Positions 27,366 to 33,759 of a stretch of 46,328 bases of DNA are shown piece by piece. The stretch lies in NCBI GenBank assembly GCA_018267315.1, contig JAFDYS010000010.1, positions 93,068 through 139,395 of the forward strand, in the 5' to 3' direction. The DNA is from Bacteroidota bacterium (GTDB taxonomy: Bacteria; Bacteroidota; Bacteroidia; Chitinophagales; UBA10324). Within the stretch, counting starts at the first letter, position 1, and each line of letters opens with the position of its first letter. Under the pieces are notes generated by a model, which was not told the DNA's origin, ran no database searches, and saw only the letters and a list, made by a program, of their open reading frames with translations. The translations under genes and the position numbers were made by a program.

Positions 27366-28811
27366 ATGAAATATGCGGCTTTATTGATTCTGCTAATTAT
27401 GGCTGAAAGTCTTTTTTCACAAGACACGGATTCATTGCGGAAGAAACTTCACGCCGAGGTTCTTCCAAATAGCAGTGACACCGTCTTTACAGGCACCATT
27501 TCAGTTTATGAAAACCGTGAAACAAACCAGGGGCGAAGGATTGATCTCTACATCGTACTGATTCCTGCATTGAAGAAATCAGCACCGGCAACTCCGATAT
27601 TCTATATTGAAGGTGGTCCGGGAGTGGCCGCAGCAAGTCCCTTCAATATTTCCTTTTATTCAGATCCGGCATCTGGGTACAGGAATCACGATGTGGTATT
27701 GGTTGACATTCGCGGAACGGGAAAATCAAATCCATTAAACTGCATGTCGTTGCAGGTAAAAGCGAACCTGCAGGATCAGTTCGATGAAATGTATCCTGCG
27801 GAAGCTGTAAAGGAATGTTATAACGAACTTTCAAAACATGCTGATCTCACGCAGTACACAACGCCGAATGTTGTAAAGGATCTTGAAGACGTGAGGAAGT
27901 TTCTCGGATATAAGAAGATTGGTCTTTTTGGATTGTCCTATGGAACGCGTGTATGCCTCGTGTACATGAAAATGTTTCCTGAATCTATTGAGAGTTGTGT
28001 GTTGTGGTCTCCCGTTCCTTCTTATGCTCACATGCCATTGTACCACGCCCGCTTTGCACAAAATACACTTGACAGCTTGTTCACAGAATGTGAAAGGGAT
28101 TCTTTGTGTCATGCTGCATTCCCGAATCTCAGATATGAATTCAACGACCTGATGCAAAAAGGAAAAAGGGGTCCATTTGAGGTGGAACATGCTGATGCCG
28201 GGGGCAGGCAGGAACCATTGAAGATCTCATGGGATGCATATGAAACGGAGCTGCGCTTTCTGATGTATTCGCCTGCAGGGTTGCGTTCGCTGCCTTATGT
28301 TATTCACCAATCTTATCTCGGAAACTTTGAACCCTTTCTTGCATTATTTCCCGAAGGACCGGATACCAGTACCGCTATCGCCGAGGGTCTTTATCTCTGC
28401 GTGACATGCACTGAGGATGTCCCATTCATAAAAGACAGGGAGATCGATTCGCTCACGCGGGGCACCTTTATCGGCACCTACCGGATTGACCAGCAGAAAT
28501 CGGCCTGCAGGAACTGGACACGGGGAAAAATTCCTGACGATTATTTTACGCCGACCTCAGCAGGTATCCCCACCCTGATTTTTTCAGGCGGGATGGATCC
28601 GGTCACTCCTTATTCGAATGCAGAAGAAATCGCTTCGCACCTTCCGCACAGCAGCATCGTGTACATTCCCGCCATGTCGCACATGTTTGATGGACTCAAT
28701 CATCCTGAATGTTTTGATCAAACCGTAATTGATTTCTTTGATCACCCGACAGATCACGTAAACGCAGACTGCGTTCAGGGCATGACACCACCGGATTTTA
28801 AGGTGAAGTAA
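27366..28811 (+). CDS. Secreted alpha/beta hydrolase (TAP-like / prolyl aminopeptidase type)
   Basis: A 481-residue protein with a signal peptide (MKYAALLILLIMAESLFSQ). The oxyanion region is FYIEGGPGVAAAS and the strand-turn DVVLVDIRGTGKSNPL. The nucleophile elbow GLSYGT puts the serine near residue 192. The acid is in FSGGMDPVTP and the histidine in MSHMFDG near the C-terminus, so the triad is complete. The arrangement matches tripeptidyl or prolyl aminopeptidase-like hydrolases with a C-terminal TAP-like segment. It probably releases N-terminal peptides in the periplasm. It is flanked on both sides by repeat fragments and appears to be a single gene. Confidence 0.88.
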   Translation: MKYAALLILLIMAESLFSQDTDSLRKKLHAEVLPNSSDTVFTGTISVYENRETNQGRRIDLYIVLIPALKKSAPATPIFYIEGGPGVAAASPFNISFYSDPASGYRNHDVVLVDIRGTGKSNPLNCMSLQVKANLQDQFDEMYPAEAVKECYNELSKHADLTQYTTPNVVKDLEDVRKFLGYKKIGLFGLSYGTRVCLVYMKMFPESIESCVLWSPVPSYAHMPLYHARFAQNTLDSLFTECERDSLCHAAFPNLRYEFNDLMQKGKRGPFEVEHADAGGRQEPLKISWDAYETELRFLMYSPAGLRSLPYVIHQSYLGNFEPFLALFPEGPDTSTAIAEGLYLCVTCTEDVPFIKDREIDSLTRGTFIGTYRIDQQKSACRNWTRGKIPDDYFTPTSAGIPTLIFSGGMDPVTPYSNAEEIASHLPHSSIVYIPAMSHMFDGLNHPECFDQTVIDFFDHPTDHVNADCVQGMTPPDFKVK

Positions 28812-28843
28812 TGAATGCCTGAGTTGAGCGCGAATGAAGGAGA

Positions 28844-28933
28844 GGAATTGCATGCCAGTCTTTGCGATCGTACTGTCTCACTCAGCACACGCGAATTGCT
28901 CATTAACATTGGGCAGCACGACATTCGCGCGAC
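28844..28933. repeat. 90-bp interspersed repeat (family B), copy 1
   Basis: GGAATTGCATGCC, GCGATCGT, ACGCGAATTGCTC and GACATTCGCGCGAC recur in the same order at 30947-31036 (about 80-85 percent identity by eye) and, more diverged, at 29641-29715. No coding function is apparent. The copy lies between the hydrolase stop and the convergent membrane-protein gene. Confidence 0.7.
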
Positions 28934-28952
28934 TGTGGAGAAATCAGGTTGC

Positions 28953-29477
28953 TCAAACTCCATTCAGGTACCGCGCTGCAGCCATACAGGCCACCGTAAT
29001 GGCAAGTAATACTGCCATGTTTCTTGTATTGACAGCAATGCGAGCTCTGATAGAGGTCATTTCAGCTACCTGGCTCTCCGTTGGTTTGCCTCCCGCAGCA
29101 GCGATGTCATTGCCGATTTTCGTAATCCTGTTTACACCGGGTCGGTTAATGGTTATTCCAAGAATGTAGGCCACGATTGCCAGCAGTCCGCCCATGGTCA
29201 CCGTCGTGCCGTAAGGTGAGTGAATCCATTCAGGCGACAGTCCGTTTGAAATATTCCAGTATAGCAACAGGCCGGCAATAATGTTAAGGGTGGCGGCCGA
29301 AGTCATTACAGTTGTAAAATGATTGGTGGCGGAAAGCTGACGCATCACTTTGCCGCCTTCCGGCCCTGAAGCATTAATGGCAGGGATCACAAAAAGATGA
29401 AGCATAAAAATGCCGCCGGCCCAAAGTACGCCGCACAGAATATGAATAAGGCGCAGGATGATGATGTAGGTATTCAT
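28953..29477 (-). CDS. Small four-helix membrane protein, CopD/DUF2269-like
   Basis: A 174-residue protein from the ATG at 29477 (MNTYIIILRLIHILCGVLWAGG). A longer reading to 29696 runs into repeat sequence and is not believable. Four membrane helices are visible (about 5-28, 55-75, 92-110 and 150-170). The first has the H...GVLWAGG pattern common to CopD-like and DUF2269 proteins, in which the histidine may bind haem or metal. The gene points toward the hydrolase gene and is surrounded by repeats on both sides. Confidence 0.75.
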   Translation of the reverse strand: MNTYIIILRLIHILCGVLWAGGIFMLHLFVIPAINASGPEGGKVMRQLSATNHFTTVMTSAATLNIIAGLLLYWNISNGLSPEWIHSPYGTTVTMGGLLAIVAYILGITINRPGVNRITKIGNDIAAAGGKPTESQVAEMTSIRARIAVNTRNMAVLLAITVACMAAARYLNGV

Positions 29478-29570
29478 GCAGATTGTTTTTTGTGAAAGGA
29501 TGGGTGAAAGTAAATGACAGGATGGTGTCCATCTCAAAATATTCTGCACATAAAGATGCTTGGCTTTGAA

Positions 29571-29620
29571 GCCGTTGTTGGTCTTTGCATAAGTTGTTGA
29601 GTGCAGGTAGACCAACAACA
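29571..29620. repeat. Long-type REP palindrome
   Basis: GCCGTTGTTGGTCTTTGCAT on the left and AGACCAACAAC on the right (29609-29619) form a palindrome with a loop of about 25 bases. The left arm matches that of 26222-26275. It lies upstream of the membrane-protein gene. Confidence 0.7.
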
Positions 29621-29640
29621 GAAGTGATGTATTAGAAGTA

Positions 29641-29715
29641 TTGCGTGCTTGCCTTCGCGTTCGTGCTGTCACACTCAGCGAATGCGAATGGCTCATTCAC
29701 CTCGGGCTGCGCGAC
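29641..29715. repeat. Interspersed repeat family B, copy 2 (diverged)
   Basis: TGCCTTCGCG, CGTGCTGT, CACTCAGCGAA, GCGAAT and GCTCATTCAC align in order with copies at 28844 and 30947. It directly follows a long REP palindrome. Confidence 0.55.
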
Positions 29716-29812
29716 AGTTGCGCTACATAGTTGCGGCACGCGTACGCTACATACAAGGGCTTCGCTGCATACGCGCCTTTAGACTTGCACTTATTAATTT
29801 TCCAAAACAAAA

Positions 29813-29876
29813 GTAGCAGAGGTGAACTATCAGACGCGTTGGGAATGACCCCTCTGGCGCATTAGTCCTCTGCTAC
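29813..29876. repeat. Inverted repeat with 10-bp perfect arms
   Basis: GTAGCAGAGG (29813-29822) and CCTCTGCTAC (29867-29876) are exact inverted copies 44 bp apart. The spacer contains CCCCTCTGG, a near-copy of the right arm. No gene is seen at 29716-29970; the function is unknown. It is not one of the REP families. Confidence 0.5.
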
Positions 29877-29970
29877 CTTGTTAAACGTTGAAGCCGCATC
29901 AAATAGAATCTTAGGTTGTTTTCCAAGACCTGTTAAAGGCGTTGATGAGCGTTCAACACTTTTAATTTGC

Positions 29971-29997
29971 GCCGTTGTTGGTCTCCCGACCAACAAC
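29971..29997. repeat. Short REP hairpin, left orientation (older unit)
   Basis: GCC followed by GTTGTTGGTC, a TCCC loop and GACCAACAAC: a perfect 10 bp stem. It is followed by a leader and the truncated RAYT copy. The same hairpin and leader recur 204 bp later at 30175. Confidence 0.85.
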
Positions 29998-30033
29998 CCA
30001 AAGCTCAAGCCATGATTGATTATCTTGTCAGTC

Positions 30034-30172
30034 ATGTCAATGGAATCTGGCAAGCTATATTTCTTCACTTCCACAATTCTGAATTGGCAGCACTTGCTAT
30101 CTGATACTGATTGCAAACAAATCATCGTTGACTGTTGGAAGCATTTTATTGAACGTGGCAAGCTGAGGATTT
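30034..30172 (+). pseudogene. Truncated RAYT transposase, 5' part only
   Basis: From the ATG at 30034 the reading MSMESGKLYFFTSTILNWQH matches the intact gene at 30238 nearly residue for residue for about 46 codons, up to ERGKLRI. At 30173 the sequence switches to the REP hairpin of the next unit. The catalytic HUH motif lies beyond the break, so the copy is dead. This is what insertion of the downstream unit into an older RAYT gene would leave. Confidence 0.85.
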
Positions 30173-30174
30173 GC

Positions 30175-30201
30175 GCCGTTGTTGGTCTCCCGACCAACAA
30201 C
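30175..30201. repeat. Short REP hairpin, left end of the intact RAYT unit
   Basis: Identical to 29971-29997: GCC, 10 bp arms GTTGTTGGTC/GACCAACAAC and a TCCC loop. Its reverse complement occurs at 30778-30804, downstream of the transposase gene. Confidence 0.85.
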
Positions 30202-30237
30202 CCAAAGCTCAAGCCATGATTGATTATCTTGTCAGTC

Positions 30238-30759
30238 ATGTCAATGGAATCAGGCAAACTCTATTTTTTCACTTCTACAATTCTGAATTGGCAGCACTTG
30301 CTTTCAGATGATGATTGCAAACAAATGATCGTTGACTGTTGGAAGCATTTTATTGAACGTGGCAAGCTGAGGATTTATTCATTCGTCATTATGCCGAACC
30401 ATTATCATCTTGTTTGGTCAGTGCATGATTCGAAACCTGAAACAATTCAGCGGGACATTCACAAATGGACGGCTAAACAACTTATCAGCTGGATGCAATT
30501 AAACAACCCTCATCGTTTAGAATATTTTCAGGTGGATGATGCGGATCGCACAATTCAGATTTGGGAACGAAATCCATTAGCGATTGAATTGTATTCTGAA
30601 AGTGTAATCTGGCAAAAGATTGAGTACATACACAATAACCCATGCGTTGAAAGATGGCTATTGGCGAAATATCCGGAGGAATACAGGTACTCCTCTGCGA
30701 GATTCTATTTGATGAATCAGGATCAATGGGGATTTCTCACTCACATTGATGATGCGTGA
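30238..30759 (+). CDS. REP-associated tyrosine transposase (RAYT, HUH/Y1 type)
   Basis: About 173 residues from the ATG at 30238; an in-frame ATG at 30244 is equally possible, and the TTG at 30220 is less likely. The HUH metal-binding motif is in VIMPNHYHLVWS (about residue 50). The catalytic tyrosine region is EYIHNNPCVERW, followed by the RAYT hallmark YPEEYRYSSARFY. These enzymes nick single-stranded DNA at REP hairpins through a phosphotyrosine intermediate. All key motifs are present, so the gene may be active. It is flanked by inverted REP hairpins. Its first 46 codons are duplicated upstream and its last 32 codons downstream. Confidence 0.9.
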   Translation: MSMESGKLYFFTSTILNWQHLLSDDDCKQMIVDCWKHFIERGKLRIYSFVIMPNHYHLVWSVHDSKPETIQRDIHKWTAKQLISWMQLNNPHRLEYFQVDDADRTIQIWERNPLAIELYSESVIWQKIEYIHNNPCVERWLLAKYPEEYRYSSARFYLMNQDQWGFLTHIDDA

Positions 30760-30777
30760 CGATCTCCTGCTCTGCTG

Positions 30778-30804
30778 GTTGTTGGTCGGGAGACCAACAA
30801 CGGC
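30778..30804. repeat. Short REP hairpin, right end of the intact RAYT unit
   Basis: GTTGTTGGTC, GGGA loop, GACCAACAAC, then GGC. This is the exact reverse complement of 30175-30201. It is followed by CACCAACAAGGGCGG, a half-palindrome that also follows the other right-type copies. Confidence 0.85.
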
Positions 30805-30821
30805 TTCTCACCAACAAGGGC

Positions 30822-30948
30822 GGAAGAAGACCCCGCGAGGACGTCGAAGGCGACGCACAAAATCAGCCCGACATTCTCGCGCGACAATGGGGTTTCGCAT
30901 TACAAATGCTTTACAATAGCATCCTCGTCACAGACGAGGACGAGTTGG
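30822..30948. repeat. 127-bp direct repeat, copy 1
   Basis: This stretch (GGAAGAAGACCCCGCGAGGA ... CAGACGAGGACGAGTTGG) appears identical to 31120-31246, 298 bp away. Its last 71 bp also recur at 31029-31099. The right part holds the small inverted pair CTCGTC/GACGAG. It directly follows the right REP hairpin. Confidence 0.85.
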
Positions 30949-31036
30949 AATTGCATGCCTGTCTTCGCGATCGTGCTGTTTCACTCAACGAACGCGAATT
31001 GCTCCTTCACATTGCTCTGCGACATTCGCGCGCGAC
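30947..31036. repeat. Interspersed repeat family B, copy 3
   Basis: Matches 28844-28933 in order and orientation. Here it bridges the end of 127-bp repeat copy 1 and the start of the partial copy. Confidence 0.7.
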
Positions 31037-32220
31037 AATGGGGTTTCGCATTACAAATGCTTTACAATAGCATCCTCGTCACAGACGAGGACGAGTTGGG
31101 GAGTTGCTGCAAGTTCTTTGGAAGAAGACCCCGCGAGGACGTCGAAGGCGACGCACAAAATCAGCCCGACATTCTCGCGCGACAATGGGGTTTCGCATTA
31201 CAAATGCTTTACAATAGCATCCTCGTCACAGACGAGGACGAGTTGGGGAGCAAACTCAAACTCGATGTTTGTCTTCGCACTCTTGGTGATCCTGATTGGT
31301 TCCTGCATCAAGTAGTTTCCAATGATGGAAAAGGCATCCGTAACATGATGCACTGGTTAAAGAAGTTGGTTTCGGATCAGCCGATGCTGTTTTGCCTTGA
31401 GCATACAGGAGTATATGCAATGCCGATGTGTTGTTATTTATCTGACGCTAAGCTTGACTATTGCCTGGTGGCAGGTGGATTGATTCAAAAGTCTCTTGGT
31501 TTGAAGCGAGGTAAGAGTGACAAGGTGGATGCAAAAGATATCTCACGTTTTGCACGGATGTACCACAAGGAACTTACCCTCACGCAACTTCCTGAAAAGA
31601 ACTTGCTCCGTCTCAAGATGCTGCTTTCTCACAGGGATCGATTGTTGAAAGCAAAGAAAATGTTTGAAGTAGCTGCAGGTGAAATGAAACCATTTCTGGA
31701 GAAGAGTATTGCTGGTGATGTGGTCAAAGACAGTAGCTCCGTATTGAATCATTTGATGAAAAAAGTCGAAAAGATGGATCACCTGATCAGCAAACTGATT
31801 GCTGCGGATCAGGAGCTGAGCAAAACAAATCAGTTGCTTCAATCTATTCCCGGCGTAGGAGAACAACTGGCGGCACACATGATTGTTTATACACGATGCT
31901 TCACCAGCTTTAAAACGTGGCGACAGTTTGCTTGCTATGCAGGCGTTGCGCCTTTTGAATACACCTCAGGAAGCAGCATTCACGGACGCAGCAAAGTGAG
32001 TCATCTGGCTAACAAGAAAATGAAATCGCTACTTCACATGGGCGCCATCGTTTCAGTGAAATGTGATGCGGAGATCAGAAATTTCTACATCCGCAAAAAA
32101 GCAGAAGGGAAAAATTCCATGTTGGTCCTTAATGCCATTCGTAATAAATTACTAAGCCGCATGTTTGCAGTTGTTCAACGAGGAACACCATTCGTTCAGT
32201 TAGCTAAACACGCTGCCTAA
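30955..32220 (+). CDS. IS110-family transposase, 5'-truncated and fused in frame to repeat sequence
   Basis: The frame of 421 codons has two parts. Codons 1-99 are translated repeats (family B, then two copies of ARQWGFALQMLYNSILVTDE). From 31251 a genuine IS110 transposase begins at SKLKLDVCL and runs 323 residues. It includes the Transposase_20 domain (LLQSIPGVGEQLAAHMIVYT, WRQFACYAGVAPFEYTSGSS, KMKSLLHMGAIV). IS110 proteins normally begin with about ten more residues containing GIDVSK, whose aspartate is the first DEDD catalytic residue; here that part is replaced by repeat-derived DELG. The protein is therefore probably inactive. The native left end of the element is missing, and only about 40 bp after the stop resemble no repeat. 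Confidence 0.8.
   Translation: MPVFAIVLFHSTNANCSFTLLCDIRARQWGFALQMLYNSILVTDEDELGSCCKFFGRRPREDVEGDAQNQPDILARQWGFALQMLYNSILVTDEDELGSKLKLDVCLRTLGDPDWFLHQVVSNDGKGIRNMMHWLKKLVSDQPMLFCLEHTGVYAMPMCCYLSDAKLDYCLVAGGLIQKSLGLKRGKSDKVDAKDISRFARMYHKELTLTQLPEKNLLRLKMLLSHRDRLLKAKKMFEVAAGEMKPFLEKSIAGDVVKDSSSVLNHLMKKVEKMDHLISKLIAADQELSKTNQLLQSIPGVGEQLAAHMIVYTRCFTSFKTWRQFACYAGVAPFEYTSGSSIHGRSKVSHLANKKMKSLLHMGAIVSVKCDAEIRNFYIRKKAEGKNSMLVLNAIRNKLLSRMFAVVQRGTPFVQLAKHAA
31029..31103. repeat. Partial copy of the 127-bp repeat
   Basis: Identical by eye to 30878-30948 over 71 bp, and to 31176-31250 over its full length including the final GAGTTGGGGAG. It lies between copies 1 and 2 of the longer repeat. Confidence 0.8.
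31120..31250. repeat. 127-bp direct repeat, copy 2, abutting the IS110 gene
   Basis: Second full copy of 30822-30948, extended by GGAG shared with the partial copy at 31103. Similarity ends at 31250, exactly where recognisable IS110 coding sequence starts. Confidence 0.85.
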
Positions 32221-32284
32221 ATAAATTTGGTTTTGTCATAGAATGCGCCAGAGTGGCTGCGCGACATTCGAGCGCGACTGTTGT

Positions 32285-32330
32285 GAATCAGGATGAATGG
32301 AGATTTCTCACTCACATTGATGATGCGTGA
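32285..32330 (+). pseudogene. RAYT 3'-end remnant 1
   Basis: 46 bp correspond to the last codons and TGA of the RAYT gene (30714-30759) with two mismatches. It is followed by the same post-stop sequence and a right-type REP hairpin. The stretch 32221-32284 shows only a partial family B fragment (CTGCGCGACATTCG). Confidence 0.7.
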
Positions 32331-32348
32331 CGATCTCCTGCTCTGCTG

Positions 32349-32375
32349 GTTGTTGGTCGGGAGACCAACAACGGC
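32349..32375. repeat. Short REP hairpin (right type) with RAYT remnant 1
   Basis: GTTGTTGGTC, GGGA, GACCAACAAC, GGC: identical to 30778-30804. It is followed again by a CACCAACAAGGGCGG half-palindrome (32381-32395). Confidence 0.85.
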
Positions 32376-32412
32376 TTTCGCACCAACAAGGGCGGAGATT
32401 GAAGAACTCAGC

Positions 32413-32438
32413 GCGGGGTCTCCTGCGGAAGACCCCGC
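32413..32438. repeat. GC-rich palindrome (second palindrome family)
   Basis: GCGGGGTCT and AGACCCCGC form a perfect 9 bp stem with the loop CCTGCGGA. Degenerate relatives lie at 25684-25710 and about 27117-27140. The right half, AAGACCCCGCGAGGAC, also begins the 127-bp repeats. Confidence 0.7.
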
Positions 32439-32447
32439 GAGGACATC

Positions 32448-32544
32448 GGCGAAATATCCGGAGGAATACAGGTACTCCTCTGCGAGATTCTATTTGATGA
32501 ATCAGGATCAATGGGGATTTCTCACTCACATTGATGATGCGTGA
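32448..32544 (+). pseudogene. RAYT 3'-end remnant 2
   Basis: The last 32 codons and stop of the RAYT gene. Together with the following REP region (to 32609) it reads as identical to 30663-30824 over 162 bp. Such identity indicates a recent duplication or conversion. It has no start and lacks the HUH motif. Confidence 0.85.
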
Positions 32545-32562
32545 CGATCTCCTGCTCTGCTG

Positions 32563-32589
32563 GTTGTTGGTCGGGAGACCAACAACGGC
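32563..32589. repeat. Short REP hairpin (right type) with RAYT remnant 2
   Basis: Same sequence as 30778-30804 and 32349-32375, in the same orientation and at the same distance from the RAYT stop codon. Confidence 0.85.
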
Positions 32590-32647
32590 TTCTCACCAAC
32601 AAGGGCGGAGAATGCGCGACAATGGTTGGGTGAGGGGCTTGCACTTC

Positions 32648-32699
32648 GGTTGTTGGTCTGCCTCTGCTTCTGTGCTCGTGCAAAGACCAATAACGGCGG
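32648..32699. repeat. Long-type REP palindrome, inverted orientation
   Basis: GGTTGTTGGTCTG on the left and GCAAAGACCAATAACGGCGG on the right. The right arm is the reverse complement of the left arms at 26222 and 29571. It marks the right edge of the repeat island, followed by a CACCAACAGCGGCGG half-palindrome (32715-32729) and GACCCCGCGAAGACATTAGG (32733-32752). Confidence 0.65.
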
Positions 32700-32772
32700 A
32701 AATCAACGGCTCTCGCACCAACAGCGGCGGAAGGACCCCGCGAAGACATTAGGGGAGCTTTACCTGGTTGGG

Positions 32773-33591
32773 TTATTTTATCATTGATTGAGCTTTCAAA
32801 TCAGGGTAGGGTATCAAATCTTTATAAGGTATAGCTCTTAATAATTCATCAACTATTGCAACTAATTCTCGATTCAAGTCAAGATATAAATTTGGATGTA
32901 GTGGATTGGGATCATCATAATCAACTACCTTGCTGAATTCAAATTTGAATGTAATATTCTTGAAAGAGTAATCTCTACTTTCAGAACCAAAGTGGACAAA
33001 GTTTGAATGCATTCCTGCATTTCTGAAGTCGCGAAGAAATTCAAGAAATTTATTATCGACCTTCCAAGTTCTATTGTAATCCTTGGAAAGCTTAATCAAC
33101 TCGTTCCACTTTCGGTGAATTGGTACCTCTGCTATGTGTTTTTTTAATAAATATTTTTTACCTGCATCATTCAGCTCATTTTCTTTCGAAGTAATTTCTT
33201 CTATTTGAAATGCTAATAGCCGATCCTTTACGTCTTGATTCAGCAATCTGTCACTTATGGAGGTAATTAGGAGTTCGAAAATATTCCATGATCCAATAAT
33301 TAAGTTCCTATGACAATTACTCAAATACCGTACGATTGACTTTCGGTCAAGTACAGTATCTATTAATGCGTGTTGCTCTAAAGCTGTAAACAGATTGGAG
33401 AATGATGATTTCTCTTTTAGAATCTTGGTAGACAAATCTAAAAAAAGATAGCCCTTATAGTAGGTCACCAAGCAACCAAGAATGATTCCATAGAAATAAT
33501 GACGGACGTCATCATTTGAAAACGCTTGTAGGTCATGTTTATTCTCAAATTCTTGAATCGCTTCGAAAACTATTTCGCTTCCATTTTTCAT
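32773..33591 (-). CDS. AT-rich hypothetical protein with HEPN-like RxxxxH motif
   Basis: About 272 residues from the ATG at 33591 (MKNGSEIVFEAIQEFENKHD). A TTG nine codons upstream is the only alternative before a stop. The protein is mainly helical, soluble and without a signal peptide. Near residue 200 it has FLRDFRNAGMHSNF, where RNAGMH fits the R-x4-H active-site motif of HEPN RNases found in toxin, abortive-infection and CRISPR effector proteins. This assignment rests on one motif. The gene is visibly richer in A and T than its neighbours and sits at the edge of the repeat island, so it was probably acquired horizontally. I do not recognise a named family. Confidence 0.6.
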   Translation of the reverse strand: MKNGSEIVFEAIQEFENKHDLQAFSNDDVRHYFYGIILGCLVTYYKGYLFLDLSTKILKEKSSFSNLFTALEQHALIDTVLDRKSIVRYLSNCHRNLIIGSWNIFELLITSISDRLLNQDVKDRLLAFQIEEITSKENELNDAGKKYLLKKHIAEVPIHRKWNELIKLSKDYNRTWKVDNKFLEFLRDFRNAGMHSNFVHFGSESRDYSFKNITFKFEFSKVVDYDDPNPLHPNLYLDLNRELVAIVDELLRAIPYKDLIPYPDLKAQSMIK

Positions 33592-33710
33592 AGCCAATAC
33601 TAGATCTTGCAGGTACAACTCATTTTTTTAAAACTATAGTTGATCTTAGAACCTTAGCTTTAAAAAGATGTTGACTTACTATCTATTCAATATTCTTGAA
33701 TTCCTTTCTC

Positions 33711-33730
33711 GCGCAAGTGTCCACTTGTGC
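33711..33730. other. Hairpin downstream of the nrdJ stop codon
   Basis: GCGCAAGTG, a TC loop and CACTTGTGC pair over 9 positions with one wobble, 30 bp beyond the nrdJ stop. There is no T run on the minus strand, so it could be an RNA 3'-end stabiliser rather than a standard terminator. Confidence 0.4.
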
Positions 33731-33759
33731 GCCAATCAATCTTAGTCTTCCGTCTCACT

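Larger units (their letters stand above)
30175..30804 (+). mobile_element. REP-RAYT unit: transposase gene between inverted REP hairpins
   Basis: A 630 bp unit bounded by a 27 bp hairpin sequence in opposite orientations (30175-30201 and 30778-30804), with one RAYT gene inside. In known REPtron systems the RAYT enzyme recognises and cuts single-stranded REP hairpins that flank its gene. Here the unit interrupts an older REP-RAYT copy (29971-30172), and partial copies of its right end occur at 32285-32375 and 32448-32609. The exact mobile boundaries are inferred. Confidence 0.7.

Noticed and set aside
29478..29696. Longer N-terminus for the membrane protein at 28953-29477
   Set aside because: The extra part translates a long REP and a family B repeat; the ATG at 29477 begins a normal first membrane helix.
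29862..30257. Long minus-strand open frame across the REP/RAYT duplication
   Set aside because: It is antisense to the duplicated RAYT 5' end and translates the REP hairpins; the repeated peptide simply mirrors the DNA duplication.
30822..31250. CRISPR-like array
   Set aside because: The repeats are 71-127 bp, only two to three copies, without regular spacers or cas genes.
29852..32255. AATGCGCCAGAG at 32243-32254 in inverted match to 29854-29865, as possible IS ends
   Set aside because: A 12 bp match is expected by chance many times in 46 kb, and similarity does not extend.
32285..32752. Short open frames on both strands in the right part of the island
   Set aside because: They are made of RAYT 3' fragments and palindromes, with no independent coding signal.
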